Of a stretch of 64,000 nucleotides of DNA, positions 53,415 through 61,135 are shown in pieces. The notes under the pieces were generated by a model. The model worked only from the letters and a program-made list of their open reading frames with translations. It did not search any database and was not told the origin of the DNA. The translations under genes were made by a program, and so were the position numbers. This DNA is from Lentzea sp033794685. GTDB taxonomy: Bacteria; Actinomycetota; Actinomycetes; Mycobacteriales; Pseudonocardiaceae. Position 1 is the stretch's first letter. Every line of letters starts with the position of its first letter. The stretch lies in the NCBI GenBank assembly GCA_033794685.1, contig JARAYZ010000001.1, one strand, 5' to 3'.

Positions 53415-56230
53415 GACGCTTCTCCAGTGTCGAACGGGATGATCACTTGCGGTCGCGAGTGCTCGAACCTGTCGAAGAACAGGCCGCGGCGTGGTCTCGG
53501 CGACCACGACATCACCTGCTCCGGTCCGAGCGACAGCAGTTCCTTGCCCTGGACGTCGAACGCCACCCAGGCGCCGATGTCGTCGTACACGCCGGGTGGG
53601 AGGCTCGCCTTCAGCCTCGTCACGCCGCGCCACCAGCCCAGGACGTGCGTGCGGTTTTCGGGGCCGTGCTTCAGCACGGTGCGGAGACTGTCCACACCGG
53701 ACATCCGGGTCGCCGGGTCCTTCTGCTCCAGCAACGTCTGCGCGGCGTCGACGCCGTACAGCACCAGGTAGTGCGGCTTGAGCGGCGCTTCGGCCTGGCC
53801 CGTGTTGATCGACTGCAGCTCGGCCGCGGTCCGGGTCAGCACGTCCTTGATTCCGTTGATGGTCACCACTGAGGCGTCGTGCCCGTCCGCGCTCAGGCGC
53901 TTCGCCAGGTGCAACGCGGAGGGCATCGCCTCCTCGACCAGGCAGGCCAGCGTGAACACCGCCTCGTGGGCGCGGTGCTGCCTGCCCAGTGACGCGGCCG
54001 CTCCGCCGAGCACCGCGGCCGCGTCCTGGACCACGGAGCCGATCACCGCGATGTTGCGGCCCGGCGTGCGGGCGAACCGCACCCGTGCCGCGCTGCCCGC
54101 GACGTCGATCACCTGTCCGAGAAGCACCGTAGGCGATGCGTCGCCCGGTCGCAGATCGGAGAAGTCCGGCACGGCGTCGATCAGCGGGATCTTGCTGCCG
54201 TCGAACAGGCCCGGCGCGCGGCCCTTCTCCCGGTTCCACAGATCCAGCTGCAGGGAGTCCATGGTGCCCTTGGCCGTCGAGTCCGGGATGCGGCAGATCT
54301 CGTTGCCCGGCTTGACGCCCGACTCGTGGTTGATGACCGCGTGCCAGCGGGGGAGTTCGACGGCGGCGTCGTTCTGCGGTTCGGCCAGCACACGGCGGGC
54401 CTTGGGCAGCGCGATGCGGACGGTGAACTGCTCGAAGATCGCCGACTTGCCCCAGAAACCCTCGATGCCCGAGACGTCCTGCGACGACAGCACGAGGTGG
54501 ATGCCCTGCGAACGGCCGCGGCGCGCCACGTCCTCCAGCAGTTGCGTCGCGGCGGCGGTGACCTGGTCGCGTTCGCCGAACAGGTACTGGAACTCGTCGA
54601 TCACCGCGACGATCCGCGGCCACCGGCCGGTCGGGTCCTCGGCGCGCAGGTGCTCCAGCTTGGTGACCTCGTGCTGCTTCGCCGCGTCCGCGCGCCGGCG
54701 CATCTCGTCGGACAGGAAGCGCAGCAGTGCCACGCCGAACTCGCGGTCGGTGTTGACGTTCACGCCGACCAGGCGGGCGTGCGGCAGCCACGACGGGTCC
54801 TTGCGGCCCGGCGCGAACTGCGCGAACGACACGCCTTCCTTGAAGTCCAGCAGGTACAGCTCGAGCTCGTTGGGCGAGTAGCGCGCGCACAACGAACCGA
54901 GCATCGCGTAGAGGAAGTTCGTCTTGCCGGAACCGGACGGCCCGCCGATCAACGCGTGCGGCGAGGTGTCGCCGAGCTGCACGCAGACCTGCTCGCCGTC
55001 GTCGAACCCCACGGGCGCAACGACTCCGGCCGACGAGTTCTCCGTCCACGGACGGTCCGGGAGCAGGTCCTCGAACTTGCCCATGCGCGACCGGCGCTCC
55101 TCGCGCTTCTCCGCGATGGCGGCACAGGCGCGCGGCACCAACGTGCGCGGCAGAGCGGGATCCAGCGTCACGGTCACGTGCTTGCCGGTCATCGTGCAGG
55201 TGGCGGAACCGTCGCCGCGCAACGACACCGTCTCGACCGGCGAGTTGATCGTGATCGGAATGTCCACGATGAACAACTGCACGCCGCACGCCAAACCGTT
55301 GCGCGCCACGCGTTGCAGTTGCTGCTGCTGGTCTTCCTTCAACGCCTTGCGGTTACCGAACAGCACGGCGACGCGCCACGGTTCGGTGCGCCGGCCCTCA
55401 CCGCTGACCGAACGTACGGTCAGATGACCGTCGACCAGCACCTTGGTGTGCACCTGGCGGATGTGCTCGGACAGCTCGTCCAGGAGCTCGTGCAGGCGCG
55501 CGGGATCGTGCACCGTCAGCAGGTTCGCGCGGGTCAGCGGGTAGAGGCCCGGCAACGAGCCGGTCAGCTGACCGACGTCCCACACGTGCACGTGCACGAG
55601 CCCCGGCTGGAAGTGCGAGAGCACGCGCAGCAGCAGGGTCTCGACCAGCGTGTCCGCGAGCTGACGACTGTCCGAAGTGGACGAGATGTGCAGGTGGGCC
55701 TGGTCCAGCAGCGGCACCGCGACGGGGAACGGGGCGGCCGTCGGCGCCGACGTCACGACACCGGTGCCGATCCGCCACAGCTCCGGCACGCCCTCGCTGC
55801 CGTCGTGCGTGCCCGGATGCCCGAGCCACGACTCGTGCGGCCAGGACGCGGGCCCGGCGGCGACCGAGTTCACCAGCTCGGTCAGCTGCTCCGGGCCCGT
55901 GCTGGTCCACTCGTAGAACGACTGCTCCCAGTCGTGCTTGATCTGGGCGAGGCGCTCGTCGAACTCGCTCATCGAGAGCGGCGCCCGACGCGGGTTCTTC
56001 GTGCGCTTCTCGTCGACGGTGAGGAACGAGGTCACGTCCTTCAGCGCGACGTCCTGCAGCGCCTTGTCGACGCCCATGCCGCGCACGGTGAACTCGAACA
56101 TGTCCTTCGCGTGCTCCGTGGCGAGCGCCCGGTGCTGGCGCGCCACCGAGCCCAGCGCGGCCGAGACGGCGCGCTGGAACTCCGCGAAGGCGTCCTCGAT
56201 CCTCTGTCGCCGGTCGTCCCGCCTGCTCAT
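53411..56230 (-). CDS. Soluble FtsK/SpoIIIE-type ATPase
   Basis: This 939-residue protein has no membrane segment, unlike FtsK and EccC. Residues 1-130 are helical, followed by a domain with the fold of a partial or degenerate RecA-like module (LVHVHVWDVGQLTG, PWRVAVLFGNRK). The central FtsK/SpoIIIE domain is intact: QLGDTSPHALIGGPSGSGKTNFLYAMLG (Walker A), LYLLDFKEGVSF, VAVIDEFQYLF (Walker B) and SSQDVSGIEGFW. A last module has VRFARTPGRNIAVIGSVVQDAAAVLGG, where the P-loop lysine is missing, so it looks like a degenerate second FtsK module, as in EccC. Small helical proteins precede it and a coiled-coil protein follows, all with coupled starts. ATG 56230 has GGAG five bases upstream. The role is unknown. 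Confidence 0.78.
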   Translation of the reverse strand: MSRRDDRRQRIEDAFAEFQRAVSAALGSVARQHRALATEHAKDMFEFTVRGMGVDKALQDVALKDVTSFLTVDEKRTKNPRRAPLSMSEFDERLAQIKHDWEQSFYEWTSTGPEQLTELVNSVAAGPASWPHESWLGHPGTHDGSEGVPELWRIGTGVVTSAPTAAPFPVAVPLLDQAHLHISSTSDSRQLADTLVETLLLRVLSHFQPGLVHVHVWDVGQLTGSLPGLYPLTRANLLTVHDPARLHELLDELSEHIRQVHTKVLVDGHLTVRSVSGEGRRTEPWRVAVLFGNRKALKEDQQQQLQRVARNGLACGVQLFIVDIPITINSPVETVSLRGDGSATCTMTGKHVTVTLDPALPRTLVPRACAAIAEKREERRSRMGKFEDLLPDRPWTENSSAGVVAPVGFDDGEQVCVQLGDTSPHALIGGPSGSGKTNFLYAMLGSLCARYSPNELELYLLDFKEGVSFAQFAPGRKDPSWLPHARLVGVNVNTDREFGVALLRFLSDEMRRRADAAKQHEVTKLEHLRAEDPTGRWPRIVAVIDEFQYLFGERDQVTAAATQLLEDVARRGRSQGIHLVLSSQDVSGIEGFWGKSAIFEQFTVRIALPKARRVLAEPQNDAAVELPRWHAVINHESGVKPGNEICRIPDSTAKGTMDSLQLDLWNREKGRAPGLFDGSKIPLIDAVPDFSDLRPGDASPTVLLGQVIDVAGSAARVRFARTPGRNIAVIGSVVQDAAAVLGGAAASLGRQHRAHEAVFTLACLVEEAMPSALHLAKRLSADGHDASVVTINGIKDVLTRTAAELQSINTGQAEAPLKPHYLVLYGVDAAQTLLEQKDPATRMSGVDSLRTVLKHGPENRTHVLGWWRGVTRLKASLPPGVYDDIGAWVAFDVQGKELLSLGPEQVMSWSPRPRRGLFFDRFEHSRPQVIIPFDTGEAS

Positions 56231-56481
56231 CACAGCTCCACGGTGAGTCGTTGGATGCGCTCTAGGGTTCCCACCATCAGTTCGACCTGATCGGGGAATC
56301 TTTCCTTCGCACGCACGAACTCCGGTGGAAGAAGCGACTCGTGGTGGTTCTCGCTCGACTCGGCGAGGATGGCGACCGCCTCGTCGAGGCTCTCCTGCGC
56401 TGATCGCACACTGCGGTACGACTCACGCAGGATCTCGCTCGCCTGCTCGAGCGCGGCACGAACCTCGCCGATGGACGCCAT
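56230..56481 (-). CDS. Small helical protein, FtsK operon, second paralogue
   Basis: This 83-residue acidic protein starts MASIGEVRAALEQASEIL and resembles the upstream gene over the first 20 residues; the middle has coiled-coil heptads (SYRSVRSAQESLDEAVAILAESSE) and the end is helical (VELMVGTLERIQRLTVEL). The small size, helical hairpin and place before an FtsK-type ATPase recall WXG100 proteins, but there is no WXG. It overlaps the first gene and the ATPase gene by a few bases each. Confidence 0.65.
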   Translation of the reverse strand: MASIGEVRAALEQASEILRESYRSVRSAQESLDEAVAILAESSENHHESLLPPEFVRAKERFPDQVELMVGTLERIQRLTVEL

Positions 56482-56741
56482 CAAAGCCTGCTGTTGATGC
56501 CCTCGGCCCCGGAAATGCCGGCGCCGAGGTAGTTCTGCAGCTCGCTCACGCCGGACACGACCTGGGCGAACTGGGCGTTCGTCGTCTCGACGTCCGCCTG
56601 CACGGAGCCCTGCGTGACCGATGTCAGCAGCTGCTGCGCGTCCTCGGCGAGCTCAGCCGCCTGTTGGAGGGCCGACTGGCTTTGAGCCGCCTTGTCGATC
56701 GCCTGGGCAATTGCGGCACGGACCTCTTCGATGCTGGCCAT
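56481..56741 (-). CDS. Small helical protein, FtsK operon, first paralogue
   Basis: This 86-residue protein starts MASIEEVRAAIAQAIDKA and forms two predicted helices rich in alanine and glutamine (QSQSALQQAAELAEDAQQLL; AQFAQVVSGVSELQNYL). It is paralogous to the following gene at the N-terminus. GGGAG lies about seven bases before ATG 56741. It is the first gene of the five-gene operon; the 240-bp region upstream (56742-56980) is A+T-rich for this genome and should carry its promoter. No WXG motif. Confidence 0.65.
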   Translation of the reverse strand: MASIEEVRAAIAQAIDKAAQSQSALQQAAELAEDAQQLLTSVTQGSVQADVETTNAQFAQVVSGVSELQNYLGAGISGAEGINSRL

Positions 56742-56980
56742 GTCGGCTCCCGAACCCTCCGGAACAAGATGGTCTGACGACCACCCTTAGTAGAGATTGT
56801 GCCCAGATTTTCACAGTTTAGAGCGAAGATCGGCTAACCGGGTGGATGCCTGAATCCACTCGAACGGGCCTTGATTTAATGATCAGTTGAGCCCGCCGCA
56901 GGCCGCTTGTCCACGCGTGTAGTAACTCTCACAGCGACGCCTACAGCCCGTTGAGCGTTCATGCCGACCGGCCGGGTGAA

Positions 56981-57412
56981 TCAAGACGGTTTCGAGGGCG
57001 CGTTGTCACGCAAAGTGCCTGCACCGAAAGGGTCATCTCCGGCCCAGACCTCGACCAGAACACGCTCGGCACCCGGCACGAGGCCGTTGATGAGCTCCGG
57101 TTCGTCGAGGACGGTCCACGCCGTCGGCGGCTCACACGCCACCCTCGGCGTCGAGAAGCCCTCACCGAGCCCGCGCACGAAGGTGCGCACGGCCCGTGCG
57201 AGGGCCGCAGAGACGTTGTGAGTGGCCTTCTCGGTGCTCGGCCGGGTGATGACCACGGCCCAGCAGCCAGGCTCCTCGTCGGAGCAGTCACGGGCGTCCA
57301 CGATCTGGGCACCCGCACGGCTGATGAGCGCGTCGCACGCGGCACGCGCCTGTTGCTCGTCCGCCGCCTCGACCACCACGGTGATCAGCAGCACGAGGTC
57401 GTCTTCGTCCAT
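56981..57412 (-). CDS. Conserved-type hypothetical protein
   Basis: This 143-residue protein has a hydrophobic start (DLVLLITVVVEAADEQQARAACDALIS) that looks like a beta-alpha unit rather than a signal peptide, two cysteine-containing loops (ARDCSDEEPGCWAVV; VACEPP) and an acidic end. It lies 16 bp after the hydrolase gene in the same direction. No family is recognised; it could be a small ferredoxin-like-fold domain. Confidence 0.45.
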   Translation of the reverse strand: MDEDDLVLLITVVVEAADEQQARAACDALISRAGAQIVDARDCSDEEPGCWAVVITRPSTEKATHNVSAALARAVRTFVRGLGEGFSTPRVACEPPTAWTVLDEPELINGLVPGAERVLVEVWAGDDPFGAGTLRDNAPSKPS

Positions 57413-57428
57413 GGCACCCGAAATGGTG

Positions 57429-57905
57429 TCAGACGACCCTTCGCACGAACTCCAGCACCCGAGTGACAGCCTCGCCGTCGGTCAGCAGCCCGTCCGCGAC
57501 GTGCTCCTCGAACGCGGACCCGCGGATCCGGTCGACGCCCGCGCGCGTGTCGGAGATCGGCACGATCTGGTCGTCCGACCCGTGCAGCCACAACGTCGGC
57601 AGGTCGCCGAGCGCCGGCCCGTGGTCGACCTCGTCCATCAGGTCGGCCAGGTCGAACGACGCCCCGTCCCACAGACCGAGCACGGGCGAGAGCAGCACGA
57701 GGGCCGCGAGCCCGGGATGCGTCTGCGCGTACCGGACCGCGGCGGGTGCGGCGGTGAAGTGTCCAATGAGGACGACCGGCCGGTCGGAGGCCTTCACCAC
57801 GGCCTCGATGTTCTCGTTCACCGTCACCGGAACTCCGGCGGAGCGCAGCGAGAAGGCGATGCGCTCGCCGTGCGGGAGCACGGCGAGCCATCCAGGTACG
57901 TGCAT
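57429..57905 (-). CDS. Small alpha/beta-hydrolase-fold protein without nucleophile
   Basis: This 158-residue protein resembles RBBP9/YdeN-like serine hydrolases: VVLIGHFTAAPAAVRYAQTHPGLAALVLLSP is the nucleophile elbow and LWLHGSDDQIVPISDTRAGV the acid loop. The usual GHSxG is GHFTA, so the nucleophilic serine is missing or replaced by threonine. It is also short. It directly follows the lipoprotein gene (stop 57906, start 57905). It may be inactive or use a different residue. Confidence 0.65.
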   Translation of the reverse strand: MHVPGWLAVLPHGERIAFSLRSAGVPVTVNENIEAVVKASDRPVVLIGHFTAAPAAVRYAQTHPGLAALVLLSPVLGLWDGASFDLADLMDEVDHGPALGDLPTLWLHGSDDQIVPISDTRAGVDRIRGSAFEEHVADGLLTDGEAVTRVLEFVRRVV

Positions 57906-58493
57906 CTACGAAGCGTAGAAGGCGCTGATCTCGATCCGGCCACCGGAACACACGGGGCCAAGGGTCCACGGCACGCTCAGCGGCGCAGTCTCGTCCGGCG
58001 GGATGGCCGCGGCCTTCGACGGCTCCGGCTGGCACGGCCCCTCCACGGGCTCGTTGCCCGACGGCACGACGCCCCAGTGCAGGTTCGCCGACGCCTTGCC
58101 ACCCGGCGCGAGCGTCATCGCGGCCGGTCCGGGATCAGCCTTGCGCTCCAGTTTGGTCGGCACCGCGCCGGTCGCGTTCTCCAACTGGAAACCGCTGTAA
58201 CCGTTCAGCGTGCACGGCATCGTGCCGGAGTTCGTGACGACGAACTTGCCGTACCTGTTGCCCGCACCGGCGTCGGTGGGAGCGACCTCGCCCTTCAACG
58301 CCGCCGAGTCGCAGCGTTTCACGGCGGGCGCGGCTGCTCCGGGAACGTCGGAGACAGGAGCGGACGAAGCGGTCGACGAGGGCGTCGACGGAGCCGTCGG
58401 CAGCGTTTGCGATGCGTTGTCCGGTGTTCTCGTTCCGCAAGCCGTAACGGAAGCGAGCACCAGCAGTCCGCAAGCGATCAACCGTCGAGTCAT
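57906..58493 (-). CDS. DUF4232 lipoprotein
   Basis: This 195-residue protein has a lipoprotein signal (LLVLASVTACG, cysteine about residue 19), a serine/threonine/proline-rich spacer of 40 residues and a DUF4232 domain with KRCDSAALKGEV, YGKFVVTNSGTMPCTLNGYSGFQL and a final PVCSGGRIEISAF. The two cysteines in the domain probably form a disulfide. DUF4232 proteins are common secreted or surface proteins of actinobacteria of unknown role. GGAGG lies seven bases before ATG 58493. Confidence 0.82.
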   Translation of the reverse strand: MTRRLIACGLLVLASVTACGTRTPDNASQTLPTAPSTPSSTASSAPVSDVPGAAAPAVKRCDSAALKGEVAPTDAGAGNRYGKFVVTNSGTMPCTLNGYSGFQLENATGAVPTKLERKADPGPAAMTLAPGGKASANLHWGVVPSGNEPVEGPCQPEPSKAAAIPPDETAPLSVPWTLGPVCSGGRIEISAFYAS

Positions 58494-58631
58494 GGGTGCA
58501 CCTCCTACCACCGGAGGATGTGCCCAAATGCCCACTCGTCCACACAACGTGCCAGAAATTCACTCGATGGTTTGGCGTCTGGACCCTCGGCTTGCTGACT
58601 GGAGGGGAAGAGGCCATTGCGGTGGATGTGG

Positions 58632-58647
58632 ACGAACATGCGTTCGA
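58632..58647 (+). promoter_or_regulatory. LexA-like SOS box before tnpB
   Basis: ACGAACATGCGTTCGA matches the actinobacterial SOS consensus TCGAAC-N4-GTTCGA at all fixed positions except the first. It touches TACGGT (58648-58653), which sits seven bases before GTG 58661 and looks like the -10 box of a leaderless tnpB mRNA, so LexA bound here would block it. Confidence 0.6.
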
Positions 58648-58660
58648 TACGGTTACAGGT

Positions 58661-59917
58661 GTGAAGCTGGTCGTGCAGGTGAAGCTGTTGCCGACGCCCG
58701 TCCAGGCGGCGGCTCTTGCGGCGACTCTGCATGCCTGCAACGCGGCCGCTGAGTACACGTCGAAGGTGGCCTTTGAGCGGAACGTGAAGTCTCGCAATGA
58801 GTTGCAGGAGCTCTGTTACCGCGAGATCAAGGGTCAGTTCGGTCTCTCGGCACAGCCCGCAGTAAGGGTTGTGAAGAAGGTCGTTGACGCCTACTCGGCC
58901 CTGCATGGCGGCATTCGGGCCGGAAGGCTCGGTGGTGAGACGTCTCGGCGTCGCGTCAAAGCCGAGTCGAAGCCGATCGCGTTCCGTGCAACGGCGGCGC
59001 AGCCGTTCGACGACCGATGCCTGTCGTGGCGCTACGACGCGACCACGGTGTCGATCTGGACCACGGCCGGGCGAGTGAAGAACATCGGGTTCACCGGCTC
59101 GATTGATCAGCTCACGACCCTGCGTGCTCACCGTCGGGGCGAGTCGGACCTGCTGTTCCGTGACGGCATGTGGTTCCTGATGGCCACCTGCGAGGTGCCT
59201 GAGCCGGAGGTGTTCGAGCCGGTCGACTGGATCGGTGTGGACCGAGGCATGACCAACCTGGCCACCACCTCGGACCTGGACAACTTCCAAGGGCGCCGCC
59301 TGCAGCGGTATCGCCGCTGGCACGCGCACAAGCGTGCCCAGCTCCAGGCCAGGCAGACGGCATCAGCGAACCGTCGCCTCAAGAAGCGGGCGCGCAAAGA
59401 GGCGCGCCACGCCACCTGTGTCAACCACCGCATTGCCAAGGACATCGTGGCTGTTGCCCAACGCACCGGTCGTGGCATCGCTCTGGAGGATCTCCAGGGC
59501 ATCCGCGACCGGGTACGGCTACGCCGGTACCAGCGAGCTGCCCTGTCCTCCTGGCCGTTTCATCAGCTCGAACAGCACATCGCCTACAAGGCCCGCCGCG
59601 TGGGTGTGCCAGTGCTGTTCGTGGACGCTCGCTACACGTCGCAGATGTGCCCTCGGTGCAAACACACAGCCTGCTCGAATCGTCCCGCCAGGGACTTCTT
59701 CTCCTGTCGCTGGTGCGGTCTCGCTGGACCCGCCGACGTCGTCGCCGCCGTGAACATCCGTGACCGCGCACGGCGCGCGTGGGTATTTGTCAACATGCCC
59801 ATACCGACGGCTGTTCAGGCCGTTGGTAGATGCGACCCACACGCCACAGCCAGTGGTGGACGAGGAACGCGACTTGGCTTGAAGGAACCGAGCGCAAGCA
59901 CGGCCCTTCAGAGCTGA
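58661..59917 (+). CDS. tnpB: TnpB (IS200/IS605 OrfB-type RNA-guided nuclease)
   Basis: TnpB (418 residues) is the RNA-guided RuvC nuclease of IS605-type elements and the ancestor of Cas12. The RuvC aspartate is in IGVDRGMTNL, the glutamate in IALEDLQGI, and the second aspartate in GPADVVAAVNIR. A zinc finger with CPRC and CRWC is intact. The N-terminus VKLVVQVKLLPTPVQAAAL is the typical start. No tnpA lies nearby, so it is a stand-alone (IS1341-like) copy. The reading frame is full length with no frameshift, so it may still be active. Its 3' end overlaps the converging GGCT-like gene by 10 bases. Confidence 0.88.
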   Translation: MKLVVQVKLLPTPVQAAALAATLHACNAAAEYTSKVAFERNVKSRNELQELCYREIKGQFGLSAQPAVRVVKKVVDAYSALHGGIRAGRLGGETSRRRVKAESKPIAFRATAAQPFDDRCLSWRYDATTVSIWTTAGRVKNIGFTGSIDQLTTLRAHRRGESDLLFRDGMWFLMATCEVPEPEVFEPVDWIGVDRGMTNLATTSDLDNFQGRRLQRYRRWHAHKRAQLQARQTASANRRLKKRARKEARHATCVNHRIAKDIVAVAQRTGRGIALEDLQGIRDRVRLRRYQRAALSSWPFHQLEQHIAYKARRVGVPVLFVDARYTSQMCPRCKHTACSNRPARDFFSCRWCGLAGPADVVAAVNIRDRARRAWVFVNMPIPTAVQAVGRCDPHATASGGRGTRLGLKEPSASTALQS

Positions 59918-60984
59918 GGAGTTGACCGGATCTGGTGGATGTCCCAGCCGTCGGGGAGCTCGGCCATGCCTTCCAGCGCGGCCGTCCAGATGTACGTCCA
60001 GGCGATGCGCCCGTCGGGCAGCACGACGCGCACGCGCCGGTAGTCCTCACCCTCGTACTCGTCGAGCATCGGCAGCGAGTCCTCCGGCGAGGAGAGCCGC
60101 AGCACGTGCCCCGGCACGCCCAGCCCGGGGCCGGGACGCAGCGCGGGGTAGCCCAGGCCCGTGTCGAACAACGTGCCGGGCAGGTGGGTCTCCTCGGTCT
60201 CCACGACGTGCGGCTCCATCAGGTGCCAAGCGCTTGCGCCCGGCTTGAGCGTGCCGTAGACGAAGAGCAGTTCGGGCCAGTCGTCGGCCGACGGCTCGCC
60301 GTGGATCTCGGTCACGTCCAGTCCGTCGTTCATCGCAGGCCTCTCGCCCAGCACGCGCGCGCCCCGTTGCGAGACGTCCGCGCAACGGACCATACGGCCG
60401 TTGAAGAGCACGGGCATCCGCTTGTTGGAGCCGGCCGTGTACGCCAGAACGCTGTCGATGACGCCACCGTTGTAGAGCACCACACGGCCCGTGTGGACGC
60501 GTACGAGGCGATAGCGCAGCCCGCGTCCCTCGCACCGGTCCAGCACCCGCAACTGGTCGGGCGTGGCGAACCAGATCGAGTGCTCCTCGGTGACGCCGGG
60601 CGCCCCCGCGAGCGTCGCCGGTCGCTGCCCGTCCCGCTTGCGCAGTCCGGCGGCCCAGACAGCAGAAAGGCCCTCGCACCGTGCACGCAGCACGACCGCG
60701 GGGCCTTCGAGTCCGAGCTCTTCGCGGAGCCAGGTGAGCTTGCTGGGATTGGCGTTGGATCCGTACCCGAGCACCGGCATTCGCCCCGCCAACGGGGGCT
60801 CACCATGGTTCGCAAGCCATTGGTCTAGATCGATGTTTTCCGGCTCAACACGCCATCCCGACTCCATCGTGAGGTCCGGGCGCACTGGCCAGCCCATTTC
60901 GTCGACGTGGACGAAACAGTGGTCTGGACGAGTGCCCGGATAGGGCTCAGCCGGATGGCTTTCGTCGGTGAACGGTTGGGCCAT
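59908..60984 (-). CDS. Tandem gamma-glutamylcyclotransferase-like protein
   Basis: This 358-residue protein holds two GGCT/AIG2-like folds. The first has the substrate-loop MPVLGYGSNANPSKL and the acidic VLDRCEGRGLRYRLVRV. The second has LLFVYGTLKPGASAWHLME and MLDEYEGEDYRRVRV, with the catalytic glutamate in both. GGCT enzymes cyclise gamma-glutamyl amines to 5-oxoproline. A tandem form in one chain is uncommon. The last residues (STPQL) and the stop may come from the adjacent tnpB element. ATG 60984 lacks a clear Shine-Dalgarno sequence. Confidence 0.7.
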   Translation of the reverse strand: MAQPFTDESHPAEPYPGTRPDHCFVHVDEMGWPVRPDLTMESGWRVEPENIDLDQWLANHGEPPLAGRMPVLGYGSNANPSKLTWLREELGLEGPAVVLRARCEGLSAVWAAGLRKRDGQRPATLAGAPGVTEEHSIWFATPDQLRVLDRCEGRGLRYRLVRVHTGRVVLYNGGVIDSVLAYTAGSNKRMPVLFNGRMVRCADVSQRGARVLGERPAMNDGLDVTEIHGEPSADDWPELLFVYGTLKPGASAWHLMEPHVVETEETHLPGTLFDTGLGYPALRPGPGLGVPGHVLRLSSPEDSLPMLDEYEGEDYRRVRVVLPDGRIAWTYIWTAALEGMAELPDGWDIHQIRSTPQL

Positions 60985-61044
60985 TGGTCCATTGTGCCAT
61001 TGAGACGGGCTCCATCGCGCCCCCTAATCGTGACCCATCCGATG

Positions 61045-61075
61045 TCTCTCTCGAATTTTATGAGTTCGAGTGAGA
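61045..61075. terminator. Stem-loop between hxlR and GGCT genes
   Basis: TCTCTCTCGAA (61045-61055) pairs with TTCGAGTGAGA (61065-61075) with one mismatch and an A+T-rich loop. It would terminate the hxlR-like gene (stop 61136). An 11-base direct repeat CCGATGTCTCT (61039-61049 and 61104-61114) brackets this region. Confidence 0.45.
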
Positions 61076-61135
61076 ACGTTCACGTCGCATCTGGGTGACT
61101 AACCCGATGTCTCTTGCTCGATCCTCCGGCGAGTC

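Larger units (their letters stand above)
58632..59934 (+). mobile_element. Stand-alone tnpB element, ends uncertain
   Basis: The body is the tnpB gene with its LexA-like promoter. The likely right end is near 59930: GGCCCTTCAGAGCTGAGGAGTTGAC carries a small hairpin and ends GTTGAC, like other actinobacterial IS605 right ends. The omega-RNA would span the last 150 bases of the gene into this end, and its guide would begin at about 59935 (CGGATCTGGTGGATGT). The left end could not be placed. The right end lies inside the last codons of the converging gene. Confidence 0.45.

Noticed and set aside
56742..56980. A small RNA gene in the 240-bp region before the FtsK operon
   Set aside because: The region is A+T-rich, but I found no clear stem with a terminator; it is more simply a promoter region.
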